Positions 20,417-31,120 of a DNA stretch of 64,000 bases are shown one piece after another (the first letter of the stretch is position 1; every line of letters begins with the position of its first letter). Location of the stretch: assembly GCF_002811245.1 (NCBI RefSeq), contig NZ_NIVQ01000002.1, positions 209,491 through 273,490 on the forward strand. Direction: 5' to 3'. Below the pieces are notes generated by a model that was given only the letters and a program-made list of their open reading frames with translations, was not told the origin of the DNA and did no database searches. Both the position numbers and the translations under genes were made by a program. Origin of the DNA: Vibrio salilacus (GTDB lineage: Bacteria > Pseudomonadota > Gammaproteobacteria > Enterobacterales > Vibrionaceae).

Positions 20417-21700
20417 TTATGATTCTGCGCCTGCAGCTTGATTATCTGAGTTGCTATAAATCAGCAGAGGCTTAGATTCACCTTTAATCACTGACTCATC
20501 AATAACGACTTTACTTACGTCTGTCATTGATGGCAGTTCATACATGGTTTCAAGCAACACGTTTTCTAGAATTGAACGTAGACCACGGGCACCTGTTTTG
20601 CGCTCCATCGCTTTTTTGGCGATAGCACGTAGGGCGTCTTCACGGAATTCGAGTTCAGCATCTTCTAGTTCAAACAGCGCTGCGTATTGTTTGGTCAGGG
20701 CATTCTTGGGTTCACACAGAATCTGAATCAGTGCGTCCTCGTCGAGCTCTGTCAACGTCGTTGTTACAGGCAGACGACCAATAAACTCAGGGATAAGGCC
20801 ATATTTAACCAAATCTTCGGGTTCGACTTGAGTGAACAACTCACCCACAGTTTTGGTTTCGTCTTTTGAACGAACTTCGGCACCAAAGCCAATGCTTGTG
20901 CCTGTCGCAACACGCTGCTCAATCACTTTATCGAGACCGGCAAAAGCACCACCACAAATAAATAGAATCTTAGAGGTATCTACTTGGAGGAACTCTTGTT
21001 GTGGATGCTTACGACCACCTTGAGGTGGAACCGAAGCAACCGTGCCTTCGATCAATTTCAATAGCGCTTGCTGAACACCCTCACCCGACACGTCACGCGT
21101 GATCGATGGGTTTTCAGCTTTACGAGAAATCTTGTCGATTTCATCGATGTACACAATACCACGTTCCGCTTTAGCGACGTCGTAATCACATTTTTGCAGC
21201 AATTTCTGGATGATGTTTTCGACATCTTCACCAACGTAACCCGCTTCTGTTAGCGTGGTTGCGTCAGCCATTGTGAATGGTACATCTAGGAAACGAGCTA
21301 AAGTCTCTGCCAACAGTGTTTTACCACTACCAGTTGGACCAATAAGAAGAATGTTACTTTTACCAAGCTCAACACCTTCGCTCGTTGTGTCTCCATTTCG
21401 TAAACGCTTATAGTGGTTATAAACGGCTACTGCTAACACTTTCTTAGCGTAATCTTGACCGATCACGTAGTCATCAAGATGTTCACGAATATCGCGAGGC
21501 ACAGGAAGCGCTTCGGATTGTTTCTTTGGTAGAACATCTTTAATTTCTTCACGAATAATGTCGTTACACAAATCGACACATTCGTCACAAATATAGACTG
21601 ACGGACCAGCGATTAGCTTGCGAACTTCGTGCTGGCTTTTGCCGCAGAAAGAGCAGTAAAGAAGCTTACTACTACCGCTCTCTTTGCTTTTATCTGTCAT
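20417..21700 (-). CDS. clpX: ClpXP protease ATPase subunit ClpX
   Basis: AAA+ unfoldase that feeds substrates to ClpP. The 427-residue protein has the N-terminal zinc-binding domain with Cys16, Cys19, Cys38 and Cys41 ([20 protein letters not shown]), Walker [16 protein letters not shown], Walker [11 protein letters not shown], pore loop GYVGEDV and the IGF-type ClpP-docking loop in [12 protein letters not shown]. It lies 65 bp downstream of clpP in the clpPX operon. Confidence 0.96.
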   Translation of the reverse strand: MTDKSKESGSSKLLYCSFCGKSQHEVRKLIAGPSVYICDECVDLCNDIIREEIKDVLPKKQSEALPVPRDIREHLDDYVIGQDYAKKVLAVAVYNHYKRLRNGDTTSEGVELGKSNILLIGPTGSGKTLLAETLARFLDVPFTMADATTLTEAGYVGEDVENIIQKLLQKCDYDVAKAERGIVYIDEIDKISRKAENPSITRDVSGEGVQQALLKLIEGTVASVPPQGGRKHPQQEFLQVDTSKILFICGGAFAGLDKVIEQRVATGTSIGFGAEVRSKDETKTVGELFTQVEPEDLVKYGLIPEFIGRLPVTTTLTELDEDALIQILCEPKNALTKQYAALFELEDAELEFREDALRAIAKKAMERKTGARGLRSILENVLLETMYELPSMTDVSKVVIDESVIKGESKPLLIYSNSDNQAAGAES

Positions 21701-21765
21701 TCGCTAACCTCTTAGCCTTTACTGATATAAATTGAGTGTATATCAATATACCCCAATCTTGCTAG

Positions 21766-22392
21766 TTATTCGCCGCGTTGAGTCAGAATTGCATCGACTA
21801 AACCGTATTCCACAGCTTGATCTGCTGCCATAAAGTTATCGCGGTCAGTATCACGCTCAATCACTTCTAGTGGCTGGCCGGTATGCTCAGCAAGAAGTTT
21901 ATTGAGTCTTTGTTTAATGGTCAGAATTTCTTGGGCATGGATCTGGATATCAGATGCCTGACCTTGGAAACCACCCAATGGTTGGTGAATCATCACACGT
22001 GAGTTAGGTAAAACGTAACGTTTACCTTGAGCACCACCTGCGAGCAGAAAAGCACCCATTGAACAAGCTTGTCCCATACAAACCGTGCTTACATTTGGCT
22101 TAATAAACTGCATGGTGTCGTAAATAGACATACCTGCTGTTACGCTGCCACCTGGCGAGTTAATGTAGAGGAAAATGTCTTTGTCTGGGTTTTCAGATTC
22201 AAGGAAAAGTAGCTGAGCCACGACAAGATTTGCCATCTGATCTTCTACTTGACCGGTTAGGAATATGACACGTTCTTTAAGCAAACGAGAGTAAATGTCG
22301 TAAGAACGTTCACCACGGGAAGTCTGTTCAACCACCATTGGTACTAGCGCGTCTAAAATTGGTGACATTGCATTTTTTTCTTGGTAGCTCAT
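21766..22392 (-). CDS. clpP: ATP-dependent Clp protease proteolytic subunit ClpP
   Basis: Serine peptidase of ClpXP and ClpAP; 208 residues including a short processed propeptide. Catalytic Ser111 is in [11 protein letters not shown] and His136 in MIHQPLGG, with the Asp near residue 185 in [10 protein letters not shown]. It follows tig and precedes clpX, the usual tig-clpP-clpX order. Confidence 0.96.
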   Translation of the reverse strand: MSYQEKNAMSPILDALVPMVVEQTSRGERSYDIYSRLLKERVIFLTGQVEDQMANLVVAQLLFLESENPDKDIFLYINSPGGSVTAGMSIYDTMQFIKPNVSTVCMGQACSMGAFLLAGGAQGKRYVLPNSRVMIHQPLGGFQGQASDIQIHAQEILTIKQRLNKLLAEHTGQPLEVIERDTDRDNFMAADQAVEYGLVDAILTQRGE

Positions 22393-22497
22393 ATTGTTAT
22401 GTCCCTAAAATAAATGGCCCGGATGAAGTATTTCATACGGACCATTGTTAGCAGAATAGTTAACGTTAAGTCAACCTTCTAAGCACTATATTGCTTA

Positions 22498-23802
22498 TTA
22501 CGCTGCTGGCTGCTGGTTCATTAGCTCGTTGAAGCTAACGGCCGCGTCAGTCACCTGAGCTTTCGCAATGATAGCGTCAATTGCTTGCTCTTCTAGAGCA
22601 ACGTTACGCATGTTGTTCATCATTTGCTCGTTTTGCTCGTAGTAAGCAACGACTTCTGCTGGATCTTCGTATGCTGTCGCCATCTCTTCGATGATAGCTT
22701 TCACTTTTTCGTCGTCCGCTTTTAGCTCTTCAGACTTGATCACTTCACCTAGAAGCAGACCAACAACTACGCGACGTTTAGCTTGCTCTTCGAACAATTC
22801 GCGTGGAAGCTGCGCTGCTGCTTCAGGGTTACCGCCAAAGCGTTGCGCAGCTTGCTGACGTAGCGTACCGATCTCTTGATCGATAAGTGCGGTAGGAACA
22901 TCGATGTCGTTCTCTTTCACTAGGCCGTCAAGCGCTTGCTCTTTGATACGGTTTTTGATCGCTTGCTTAAGCTCACGTTCCATGTTCTTACGAACTTCTG
23001 CTTTAAGTGCATCAATACCACCTTCAGCTACACCGAACTTAGAAACAAACTCGTCGTTTAGTTCTGGTAGCTCACGCGCTTCAACTTTGTTTACTTTGAT
23101 AGCAAACTTAGCCGCTTTACCTTTTAGGTTTTCAGCGTGGTAATCTTCAGGGAATGTCACATCGATTTCGAATTCCATACCAGCAGTCTTACCTGCGATA
23201 CCATCTTCAAAACCTGGGATCATACGACCTGCACCCATTTCTAGTGGGAAGTTTTCAGCTTTACCGCCTTCAAACTCTTCACCGTCAATAGAACCAACGA
23301 AATCAATGGTCGCACGCTTGCCTTCGCCAGCAGCTTCTTCAACTTCAACCCAAGCAGCTTGCTGCTTGCGAAGTGTGTCGATCATCTCTTCAACGTCAGC
23401 ATCTTGAACTTCAGTTGTTGGTTTTTCAACAGTGATCTTATCAAGACCTTTCAGCTCAACTTCTGGGTAAACTTCAAAAGTTGCAGTGAAAACTAGGTCT
23501 TGACCTTCATTGTTCTCTACTGGAGCGAAAGCTGGTGCGCCTGCTGGGTTGATTTTTTCTTTAACGATCGCTTCGATGAAGTGACGTTGCATTACTTCGC
23601 CCATCACGTCTTGACGTACTGCTTTGCCGTACATCTGCGCAACCATTTTTAGCGGCACTTTGCCTTTACGGAAACCATCGAAACGACGGTTTTTTGCGAT
23701 GTTGCGTAGTTCAGCTGTTACAGCATCTTCGATGTTTGCAGCAGGAACAGTAATGTTTAGACGACGCTGTAGGCCCTCTAGCGTTTCAACAGTAACTTGC
23801 AT
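22498..23802 (-). CDS. tig: Trigger factor
   Basis: Ribosome-bound chaperone and peptidyl-prolyl isomerase that meets nascent chains at the exit tunnel. The 434-residue protein has the ribosome-docking signature GFRKGKVP near residues 43-50, an FKBP-type PPIase domain around 160-245 ([29 protein letters not shown]) and the helical C-terminal arms. It is first gene of tig-clpP-clpX. The 505-bp non-coding stretch upstream must contain its promoter. Confidence 0.96.
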   Translation of the reverse strand: MQVTVETLEGLQRRLNITVPAANIEDAVTAELRNIAKNRRFDGFRKGKVPLKMVAQMYGKAVRQDVMGEVMQRHFIEAIVKEKINPAGAPAFAPVENNEGQDLVFTATFEVYPEVELKGLDKITVEKPTTEVQDADVEEMIDTLRKQQAAWVEVEEAAGEGKRATIDFVGSIDGEEFEGGKAENFPLEMGAGRMIPGFEDGIAGKTAGMEFEIDVTFPEDYHAENLKGKAAKFAIKVNKVEARELPELNDEFVSKFGVAEGGIDALKAEVRKNMERELKQAIKNRIKEQALDGLVKENDIDVPTALIDQEIGTLRQQAAQRFGGNPEAAAQLPRELFEEQAKRRVVVGLLLGEVIKSEELKADDEKVKAIIEEMATAYEDPAEVVAYYEQNEQMMNNMRNVALEEQAIDAIIAKAQVTDAAVSFNELMNQQPAA

Positions 23803-24307
23803 TATTCATTAACCTCAAAACTGGCTCAGATTACTGAGCTTATGTGCTCCACTCGTATTATAGAGAGAACCCATCCTTGTATGTACTCTATGAGTACTCT
23901 TGATAAATCGAGTATCGGAAACTAAGCCATCTTAGTTACCGGACTAATCAGCGATATCTTCTCGAACAATCGTCGCTAAAGGTATCTCCGATTAGCCTCA
24001 GGATTAAAAATTTAGACGCAGCATTCTACCGAGCAGATCGATAGCTGTCGAGCCGATCGCAGAGATCGCCACGCGATAACCCTAAAAACTCACTTAACTG
24101 CTAAAAAAAACACCAATTACGGTTTCTTTGCACTCAGAAATGGGGACATTAAAGTCTTTTTCAAGAGAAACTAATGTTTTTTTTGAGTTTAAAGACAAAA
24201 GTCGATCTAAGTCCGGTTTTATCCCTCAATTTATCAATGCCCCTAAACACATTTGTAACAAAACCCTTTACGCTATAGCCAGTTAAAGAAGTCATTCAGG
24301 GATTGAA
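23803..24307. other. Non-coding stretch between tig and the dct remnant
   Basis: About 500 bp without a convincing ORF, tRNA or strong hairpin. It should contain the tig promoter at its left end and the old dctB promoter at its right end. No specific operator could be assigned. Confidence 0.4.
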
Positions 24308-24730
24308 ATGCTAACGTTTCGTCGCAGCAAATTTACTCTGCTGGTGCTGTACGTTTTTGTCGTTATCGGTGGCTCAATTTGGTTTTGGCAATCAAGTCAA
24401 AACAGGCAGTTAGCAAACCATCAAGAACAACTAGAACGTTTTGCGGAGTACATTTCTAGTAAACTCGATAAGTATGTGCATTTACCGCAGTTAATCGCCA
24501 AAAACCCCGCTCTAGTTGCCGCTCTCCAGTCGACGGACGCTTACCTGCTTGATGAATATGACAATACCATTGCGTCAAGCAACGATAACTGGTTGTTTAA
24601 AAGTTTAACCCCTCTTTCTGAACAAGATCGTTTGGCCATTCTTAATAGTCGTCAGTACTTAGATCAACCGATTCGTTCAATGAATCTTATTGGGGATATA
24701 AGCCAAGAACATGCTGAATTAAAAAACCCG
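24308..24730 (+). pseudogene. dctB: dctB remnant (C4-dicarboxylate sensor kinase, N-terminal part only)
   Basis: The frame from ATG 24308 encodes a membrane helix (about residues 10-28) and then pieces typical of DctB sensor domains: RFAEYISSKLDKYVHLPQLI, DAYLLDEYDNTIASSNDNW and LFKSLTPLSEQDRLAIL...SRQYLDQPI. In intact DctB proteins the first and last of these are, from memory, much further apart, so an internal loss of over 100 residues is likely. From about 24730 the frame runs into antisense dctP sequence and stops at 24805. The second membrane helix, histidine-kinase and ATPase domains are absent, so it cannot signal. Confidence 0.7.
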
Positions 24731-25227
24731 ACGTCCTCGGGAGAGATAAGTGGCTGGTTAGCCGACATCTGCTTCATGCCATTATGCCAAAACGCCAAGC
24801 CTTGAAGGCCACGGCGACGCATTGCATTCTTGAGCTGTTCACCTGCTTGTGAATTTTGGAAACGGTCAACCGCTTCAACATCTTCAAACAAGAAAGGCAG
24901 ATCGAAGATACGGTATTTTTTAGTGAACTTTTCAAACTTTGATAAAGAAGGGGCAGCAAGTTGCACATCACCATTAAGCAGCGCTTCAAGCACTTTATCA
25001 TCATCATAAAGCGTTGAGTTTGGGAAAACCTGTATGCACATTTTCCCATTCATCTCTTCGTTGACACGCTTTTCAAGTAATGAAGCCGCGATTCCTTTCG
25101 GGTGTTTATCTGTATTCGTTACATGGCTGAACTTGATGACCGTTTCACCCGGGTCACAGTTCGCCGCAGCATTAAAACTGGTCACAGCAAGAATTGAAGC
25201 AGATAGTAAGGTCAATGGCTTAAGCAT
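24731..25227 (-). pseudogene. dctP: dctP remnant (TRAP transporter binding protein, C-terminal half missing)
   Basis: DctP is the periplasmic C4-dicarboxylate receptor of the DctPQM TRAP transporter. ATG at 25227 with AAGGAG upstream opens a signal peptide (MLKPLTLLSASILAVTSFNA) and a genuine DctP N-terminus: IKFSHVTNTDKHPKG, LEALLNGDVQLAAPSLSKF, AFWHNGMKQMSANQPL. Homology ends after ISPEDV near 24731; the frame then reads antisense dctB and stops at 24664. About 150-170 C-terminal residues, including the conserved ligand arginine region, are missing, and no dctQ or dctM follows. Confidence 0.78.
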
Positions 25228-25284
25228 TATTATTCTCCTTGTTAAATGAACAACCCCATCACTGGGTGTTGATATTTATATAAG

Positions 25285-25301
25285 GGCAATAACCAAGCCA
25301 A
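25285..25301 (-). promoter_or_regulatory. Sigma-54-type promoter of the dctP remnant
   Basis: The minus strand reads TTGGCTTGGTTATTGCC. The GG and GC doublets have the -24/-12 spacing of RpoN promoters (consensus TGGCAC-N5-TTGC). It lies about 58-75 bp before the dctP ATG. Activation normally needs DctD, whose gene is missing here. Confidence 0.55.
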
Positions 25302-25525
25302 GTTAGAAAAAAGACAATTAATAATTATAAATCAATAATTTATGAAAACCTCGCATTTTTGCGCTCTGTTTGAGATCACATCTTGCAACACAAATGGGTG
25401 GAAACGTACCCATCAAAAAAACCAAGACGGGTCAATTGACACATATTTAAAAAAAATATAAAGAAGACAAACCAAATGACCATGACGCAACTTGACCAGC
25501 CCTCGTCACATTTTGTTAACACTTG

Positions 25526-26986
25526 TTATGAGGAGCAGCTTATCTCCATCTTTTTGCCCCATTGCGGCGGTAAATTCGCGTACGCTGTCATCTCGGGTTG
25601 TTCATCATAAGGCTGGGCCAATAATCGAGCTAAGCGCTCCACCTCACTAAAGTCCCCTTGTTCAGCTTTATCAATCGCAATTTGTGCTAGGTAATTGCGT
25701 AAAATGTATTTCGGATTCACCGTTCGCATCTTATGGCAACGCTGCTCGGCTGTTAATGGATTGCCTTGCTCATCTCGTTCTAATTCACAGCGTAATAAGT
25801 ATGAATTTAACCATGGCTGGGCCGCTTGGCGGTCAATAAACAGATCCAGTAACGCCGCAATGCCGTGACGATCGACACAGGAGAGCTCGCGGAAGAAACG
25901 CGTATAATCAATTGAGTGTGTTTCGAGGAGTTCAAACATTTCCGCAAACAACTGGCTGTCTTGCGCTTGTTTACTCAATAAGCCCAATTTTGCCCGCATG
26001 CGCTGGCTAAAACAGTCACTCAAATGCTGTTCGAATTGCGCTAGTTGTTGCTCTAGGTCGGCGCGCTCAATCAAAGGGGACAAACTGTGTGCCAATGCAG
26101 ATAAGTTCCACAATGCAATACGCGGTTGCTGATCAAACGCATAACGCCCTTGATAATCAGAATGATTACAAATGTAGCCAGGTTCGTAGTCATCCAAAAA
26201 GCCAAACGGCCCATAATCAAAGGTTTCACCAAGAATCGACATATTGTCAGTATTCATCACCCCATGCGCAAAGCCGTACGCTTGCCACCAGGCGATCATT
26301 TCAGCCGTTCGCGTTACAATATGATGAAACATCGCCGCATAAGGATTTTGCTGCCCTTTACAATCAGGCAGATACCATTCGATGACTTTATCGGCGAGCA
26401 GCTTGAGTTGGTCAATTTGATTGGTATAGAAGAAATGCTCAAAGTGGCCGAAACGGATATGCGTGCGTGCAGTGCGCAGTAATAAGGCACCCTGCTCACA
26501 TTTTTCACGATATACCGGCGTATCGCTGACCAACATACCAAGTGCTCTCGTGGTTGGAACACCTAAAGCGGCCATCGCTTCGCTGCACAGATACTCTCGA
26601 ATCGTTGATCGCAGCACAGCACGGCCATCGCCCATTCTCGAATAAGGCGTTAGACCTGCGCCTTTTAAGTGTAAATCAAACCATTCACCTTCGCGGTTAC
26701 TCAACTCACCAAGTAATACGCCTCGCCCATCACCCAAATCCGGATTATAAGCACCAAACTGGTGACCTGCGTATTTCATCGCTAAAGGTAAAGTACCGTC
26801 AGGTAACACTTCTCCGGTAAAAAGGCATTTTAACTCACCTTGTGGCGCGGATTGAGGTAGATCAAAGGTATCAGCTAGCTGAGCGTTCCAAATAACCCAA
26901 CGTGTCAATTCTAATGGCTGAGGAGTGACATAAGAGTAAAACTGACTCGGTAGTAGAGAGAAACGATGTGTAAGTGATGACAACAT
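25526..26986 (-). CDS. selO: Protein adenylyltransferase SelO (YdiU family)
   Basis: Pseudokinase-fold enzyme that transfers AMP to protein Ser, Thr or Tyr residues, linked to redox stress. ATG at 26986 ([18 protein letters not shown]) is preferred over an ATG 45 bp upstream, which adds unconserved residues. Motifs: [64 protein letters not shown]. The C-terminus ISCSS has cysteine where some eukaryotic homologues use selenocysteine. It is monocistronic and follows the dct scar. Confidence 0.93.
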   Translation of the reverse strand: MLSSLTHRFSLLPSQFYSYVTPQPLELTRWVIWNAQLADTFDLPQSAPQGELKCLFTGEVLPDGTLPLAMKYAGHQFGAYNPDLGDGRGVLLGELSNREGEWFDLHLKGAGLTPYSRMGDGRAVLRSTIREYLCSEAMAALGVPTTRALGMLVSDTPVYREKCEQGALLLRTARTHIRFGHFEHFFYTNQIDQLKLLADKVIEWYLPDCKGQQNPYAAMFHHIVTRTAEMIAWWQAYGFAHGVMNTDNMSILGETFDYGPFGFLDDYEPGYICNHSDYQGRYAFDQQPRIALWNLSALAHSLSPLIERADLEQQLAQFEQHLSDCFSQRMRAKLGLLSKQAQDSQLFAEMFELLETHSIDYTRFFRELSCVDRHGIAALLDLFIDRQAAQPWLNSYLLRCELERDEQGNPLTAEQRCHKMRTVNPKYILRNYLAQIAIDKAEQGDFSEVERLARLLAQPYDEQPEMTAYANLPPQWGKKMEISCSS

Positions 26987-27281
26987 TAAGACATACAAAC
27001 TATTAACCAAATAATAGTTTGACGCTAGCACACTGGTTTAACGATATCTAGCAACACTGTTGCTTAAAACGCAACATTAGGTAAATTTTTATCTTCGTTA
27101 GAAGGCATATTCAAACCAAGGTTATAAGCCGAAACACAACATCATAAAAAGAAAAATATAGTCAATATAGCGAGCAAAGAAAATAGAAAACAGGCTGTGC
27201 AAACGAACAATGATGAAGCGATTTAGCTAAGTTTACGAGCTTTCTGTACAAAAAAGGGCCAACATCACTTTTTATTGCCCG

Positions 27282-27893
27282 TTATTTTCTCAAGCTTAAG
27301 GATATACGCACAAAATCACCATCTTCGAACTCAAGTTTGTGGTCAAACAACGATGAAGAATAGATGATACGTAAGAACGCATTTTTCTCGCCGTACGTAC
27401 CACGAAACAGCATCGAAATATCATTAACCAGTCGATTTCGGTGGTTAAAATGCGCATTTAAATCTTGCGAGAGTACACACAACAAACACCCTTTGCTGTT
27501 ATGTTTAAGATCAACAGATTCTGGGCTTGATACCAAAACGGTGGTATTGAGTTCTTTCTCTAAGGTATTCACTAACAGTAGAAAGCTGTCGAGGTGAGGA
27601 AGCTCATCCCCTTCCGATGGCGTGAGTAAGTTACCCAGCATACCTTCCATATCCAAACGCTGAGCACGGGCGTGGCTCACAAGTGAGCGCACTTTCTTTT
27701 TCAAGGGTTTGTATTTCTTGCTGTTGGCGGCCTTATTTAACCACGCAGAGAGGATATCGTTGATGTCTGAACGTGGCTTACGCACCAAAACCTTACCTAC
27801 ATGATTCGTTCGCAGGTGAAGTAAAGCATGCAGGGCTAACTCGGCCAGCAAAGGTTCAAACTCTGGTTTAATATTGGTATGGATACTGCGCAT
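27282..27893 (-). CDS. Probable DUF2913 family protein
   Basis: A 203-residue soluble, mixed alpha/beta protein with no membrane segment. The N-terminal stretch (LAELALHALLHLRTNH) and basic middle (YKPLKKKVRSLVSHARAQRL) resemble vibrio proteins filed as DUF2913, whose function is unknown; this match is from memory and only moderately sure. It ends the core segment on the left of the tRNA-Arg island, about 180 bp before the island boundary at 28076. Confidence 0.6.
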   Translation of the reverse strand: MRSIHTNIKPEFEPLLAELALHALLHLRTNHVGKVLVRKPRSDINDILSAWLNKAANSKKYKPLKKKVRSLVSHARAQRLDMEGMLGNLLTPSEGDELPHLDSFLLLVNTLEKELNTTVLVSSPESVDLKHNSKGCLLCVLSQDLNAHFNHRNRLVNDISMLFRGTYGEKNAFLRIIYSSSLFDHKLEFEDGDFVRISLSLRK

Positions 27894-28035
27894 GTTCTCT
27901 GAACGTAAAGAGCCAAACTTAGGTTTGGTCTATTTGTTTTAGAAGGAGAGATATGCTACCGAAAAGCTTTGCGTAAGTACAGTAGGCTGTTTTAAATGAT
28001 CACAAAAGCACCACCATGGCACCTCAGAAACGACA

Positions 28036-28068
28036 AAGGCCTGACAACTTGATAAGCTGTCAGGCCTT
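28036..28068 (-). terminator. Old tRNA-Arg terminator beside the left att repeat
   Basis: AAGGCCTGACA and TGTCAGGCCTT form an 11-bp perfect stem. On the minus strand it lies just past the tRNA 3' fragment at 28076-28101, the spacing expected for a tRNA terminator, so it is probably the original chromosomal terminator of the tRNA gene before island insertion. Confidence 0.65.
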
Positions 28069-28075
28069 ATAGAAT

Positions 28076-28101
28076 ATGGCACGCCCTGTAGGATTCGAAC
28101 C
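28076..28101 (-). repeat. Left attachment repeat: 26-bp copy of the tRNA-Arg 3' end
   Basis: The 26 bp at 28076-28101 are identical to 34158-34183, the CCA end, acceptor strand and most of the T-arm of the intact tRNA-Arg. The match stops abruptly on both sides. This is the classic footprint of site-specific integration at a tRNA 3' end. Confidence 0.85.
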
Positions 28102-28814
28102 CTTATAGAGTATAAATCCTATATCCACTCGGTGGGTGGGTGAGTAATCTCACCGCCACAAATTACCATTTCTCAATCGGAACAACTTGTCTGAACACCG
28201 GGATGACGGGGATTCTTGCCCTCCCTGTATGCACTCAAATATATAAAGTGCAGAGCTTTCCGTCATCCCATCCACGACAATTTATTGATGCACTGAAGTG
28301 CAAACGTGGAACTCTCAATTAGTGCATCCGAGTGCAAGCGTAGATCAGAAATAATGCTACTTCGTATCTCTCATCTATCTCAGATATAACACGTGCTTAA
28401 CAATGAGTGTTAACGATCATGGATGCTTAACTCTCTGCCCTTTTTGTCATCATTAAAGTCCGCAGTATTAGTTCGAGCAGAGCCCACCACTGAGCCAATA
28501 TATACACCGAGTTTAATCCGTGCTTACTTCTCTTTATTTAGAGTCATTTCTTTGAGATTCTTTGAGTGGTCAAGCCTTTTACCCACTAAAAGTCCATTAT
28601 ATTACCCTTATAAAGATAGGTATGGACAATGTCAGGGGGGATTGAAGGTAGTCAGCTTTCGCAAGGATTCATAACTAATGTTACATCGCTTAGTTGATGA
28701 CTGATGGTGTTACGCACTTCTGCTATAGCACGTCTCTGGACAGTTCTGTGTTATATGTATTGTTAAATTAGCATTTAACGGATTACTTTAGGTATAGCAA
28801 AACCTTTAATGTAA
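28102..28814. other. Left end of the island: non-coding, with palindromic elements
   Basis: No gene is supported in about 710 bp. Frames of 60 and 83 codons at 28140-28322 and 28423-28674 have no recognisable similarity or ribosome sites. Several palindromes occur: the nested hairpin at 28200-28269, TGCACT-GA-AGTGCA at 28289-28302 and GTTAAAT-TAGC-ATTTAAC at 28762-28779. It reads as decayed mobile DNA. Confidence 0.5.
28200..28269. repeat. REP/BIME-like nested inverted repeat
   Basis: GGGATGACGG at 28200-28209 pairs with CCGTCATCCC at 28260-28269, and inside this TGCACT at 28230-28235 pairs with AGTGCA at 28247-28252. The outer word resembles GGGATGACG-type intergenic palindromes common in Vibrio genomes. 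Confidence 0.5.
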
Positions 28815-30290
28815 TGGCCAAATTCACTTAGCTACTACAATGGGGCGTTTACGAAACTCGGCCCTTCCACCATCTCGGAACTCCTCACTCGCTTTAAACA
28901 AAGCCAACTTGGCTGGCCTCTACCCGAAGGTTGCAGCGATGCTGATCTCACGCAGGCGCTATATCACGGCAAGAAAGCCAGTCGCGATAAGGTGATGCCA
29001 GACTTTACGCAATACGCTGTCGAACTCAGACGCAAAGGCATGACGAAGATGCTGCTCTGGCAGGAATATCATGAGCAATATCAAGAGCAAGCCTACGCTT
29101 ACACTCAGTTCTGTGAACACTTCACTCGTTGGTTCAAAACCCAAAAGCGCAGTATGCGTCAGCTCCATGTGGCAGGTGATAAGCTGTTTATCGATTACTG
29201 TGGGCCTCGGCTTCAGGTAGTCAATCCTGACACAGGCGAAGTGCGCGAAGCCGAAGTGTTCGTGGCGACCTTAGGCGCGTCCAACTACACTTATATGGAA
29301 GCCTTCCCCAGCCAAGGGAAGTCTTACTGGTTAGAGGCGCATGCCAATGCCTTCGAGCACTTCGGTGGCGTCCCCCATCTCTTGGTCCCCGATAATCTAC
29401 GCAGCGCGGTCACCAAAGCGAATCGTTATGAGCCGAGACTGAACGACAGCTATCAGAAACTGGCCAATCACTATCAAACCGCCGTAATGCCAGCTCGCCC
29501 CTACAAACCAAAAGACAAAGCCAAGGCAGAGAATGCGGTGCTCCTAGTGGAGCGTTGGATCATGATGCGGCTTCGCCATCAAACCTTCCATACCTTCAAA
29601 GAGCTGAACCTCGCCATCCGTGAGCTTATGAATGACTTAAACGAACGTGAGATGAAGCAGTATGGTGCGAGCCGCAAAGCACTGTTCGACAAACTCGATA
29701 AACCCGCGTTAAAGCCATTTCCTAAGCAGCGATATCTCTATACCGAAACCAAGCGAGCCAAAGTTGGGCCTGATTATCACATCGAATATCGCCGTCACTA
29801 CTACTCGGTTCCCCATCAACTGGTTGGCCACCATGTCGAGCTGGAAGCCTCCAACCGTCTGGTGCAGATCTACCACCAAGGTAACTTGATCGCGCAACAT
29901 CCACGCAGCCAAAGGGAACGTGGAAACAGCACTCAACCAGAGCACATGCCGAGTAACCATCAACATCAAAAGTGGTCGCCTGGACGCTTGCTCAACTGGG
30001 GAGCCAATATCGGCCCAGCCACACGAGAAGTCGTCAATAAGATGCTGAACGCCAAACCTCATCCAGAGCAGGCCTATCGTTCCTGTCTTGGGCTGCTCAA
30101 TCTGAGTAAAAACCATGGCGAGTCGCGCCTAGAACAAGCCTGTAAAGATGCGCTGATGCTGACGAAACCGAACTACACCTTCATCAATAATCTGCTGAAA
30201 AACAATCGCGAGGGGCAATTGAATAAAGACACCTCAAGCACACCGAACCTTGCTCACAGCAATGTTCGTGGCCCGAACTGTTATCACTAG
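28815..30290 (+). pseudogene. istA: istA, IS21-family transposase lacking its N-terminal DNA-binding domain
   Basis: The frame is open from 28815 and the first possible start is GTG 28992. Upstream in frame, coding similarity is still seen (STISELLTRFKQ, LGWPLPEGCSDADLTQAL), showing that the protein once extended further and that the helix-turn-helix of IstA was cut off. The DDE core is intact: FIDYCGPR, LLVPDNLRSAV and KDKAKAENAVLLVERW. It ends with the usual Mu-C-like region and overlaps the istB leader. Probably inactive for transposition. Confidence 0.78.
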
Positions 30291-30300
30291 GAGAAAGGAT

Positions 30301-31041
30301 ATGAACGCACTGAACGACCAACTCAAAACCCTGCGCTTAAGTCATGCGGCGAAAGCGTTAGAGCAGCAACAAGAGCAACTGACCACCTACGCAGAGCTGG
30401 ACTTCGAGGAGAGGTTAAGCCTACTTCTGGAAAGTGAAATCTTGAATCGCAATCAGAGCAAAATCCAACGCTTAAAACGACAAGCCAAGCTGAGACTGGA
30501 TGCTCAGCCAAGCCAACTTATTTACAAGGAGGGACGAAACCTCAACCGCAAGCAGATGAGCGAACTGCTGATGGGCAGTTATCTTCACAAGCACCAGAAC
30601 ATCTTGATCACAGGCCCAACAGGCGCAGGCAAAACGTATCTTGGCTGCGCACTGGCAAGCAGCGCCTGCGACCAACAACACACGGTCAGATACTACCGAT
30701 TAACTCGCCTGCTTGATGACCTGACCGCAGGTCGTCTGGATGGTAGCTATCAAAAGCAACTTCAATCGTTGGCTAAGAAAGCCCTACTGATCCTCGACGA
30801 CTGGGGGATGGAGAAACTGACTCAAGAGCATGCAGGTCACTTGTTAGAAGTGCTTGAGGACCGCTACCAAAACAGCAGCACAATCGTCATCAGTCAACTA
30901 CCTGTCAAAGAGTGGTACAACATGATCGGCAACGCCACCGTCGCTGACGCTCTCATGGATCGTCTCGTTCACAATAGTCATCGAATAGAACTGGGAGGTG
31001 AGTCAATGAGAAAACTGGCGCAATCCGATCACTTAGAGTAA
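30301..31041 (+). CDS. istB: IstB, IS21-family transposition helper ATPase
   Basis: DnaC/AAA+-like ATPase that helps IstA choose targets. ATG at 30301 (MNALNDQLKTLRLSHAAKAL) follows GGAGAAAGG; a longer frame from 30250 overlaps istA and is not conserved. Walker A is ITGPTGAGKTYLGCAL and Walker B LLILDDWGMEKL; sensor region IVISQLPVKEWYNMIG. The 246-residue length is normal. Intact as a gene, although its partner is truncated. Confidence 0.9.
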   Translation: MNALNDQLKTLRLSHAAKALEQQQEQLTTYAELDFEERLSLLLESEILNRNQSKIQRLKRQAKLRLDAQPSQLIYKEGRNLNRKQMSELLMGSYLHKHQNILITGPTGAGKTYLGCALASSACDQQHTVRYYRLTRLLDDLTAGRLDGSYQKQLQSLAKKALLILDDWGMEKLTQEHAGHLLEVLEDRYQNSSTIVISQLPVKEWYNMIGNATVADALMDRLVHNSHRIELGGESMRKLAQSDHLE

Positions 31042-31120
31042 AAATAGGAAGAGAGAAAAACGGTAGGATCAGGTGATCGGAATAAACCGAAACGAGCGAT
31101 CGCAATCACCGAAATACGCA

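Noticed and set aside
24308..24805. Intact 165-residue gene of its own
   Set aside because: The first part is dctB sequence with domains missing, and the last 25 codons are antisense dctP; it is a chimeric frame across a deletion junction.
25526..25545. Selenocysteine codon at the end of selO
   Set aside because: The C-terminal residue in ISCSS is an ordinary cysteine codon; bacterial SelO usually has cysteine and no SECIS is needed.
26089..26820. Several plus-strand ORFs antisense to selO
   Set aside because: Overlapping shadows of a clearly coding gene with strong protein motifs.
28375..28440. Integron attC-like site (GCTTAAC and GTTAAC words)
   Set aside because: The words do not form the spaced L/R box pairs of attC, the span is too short and no integron integrase or cassette is near.
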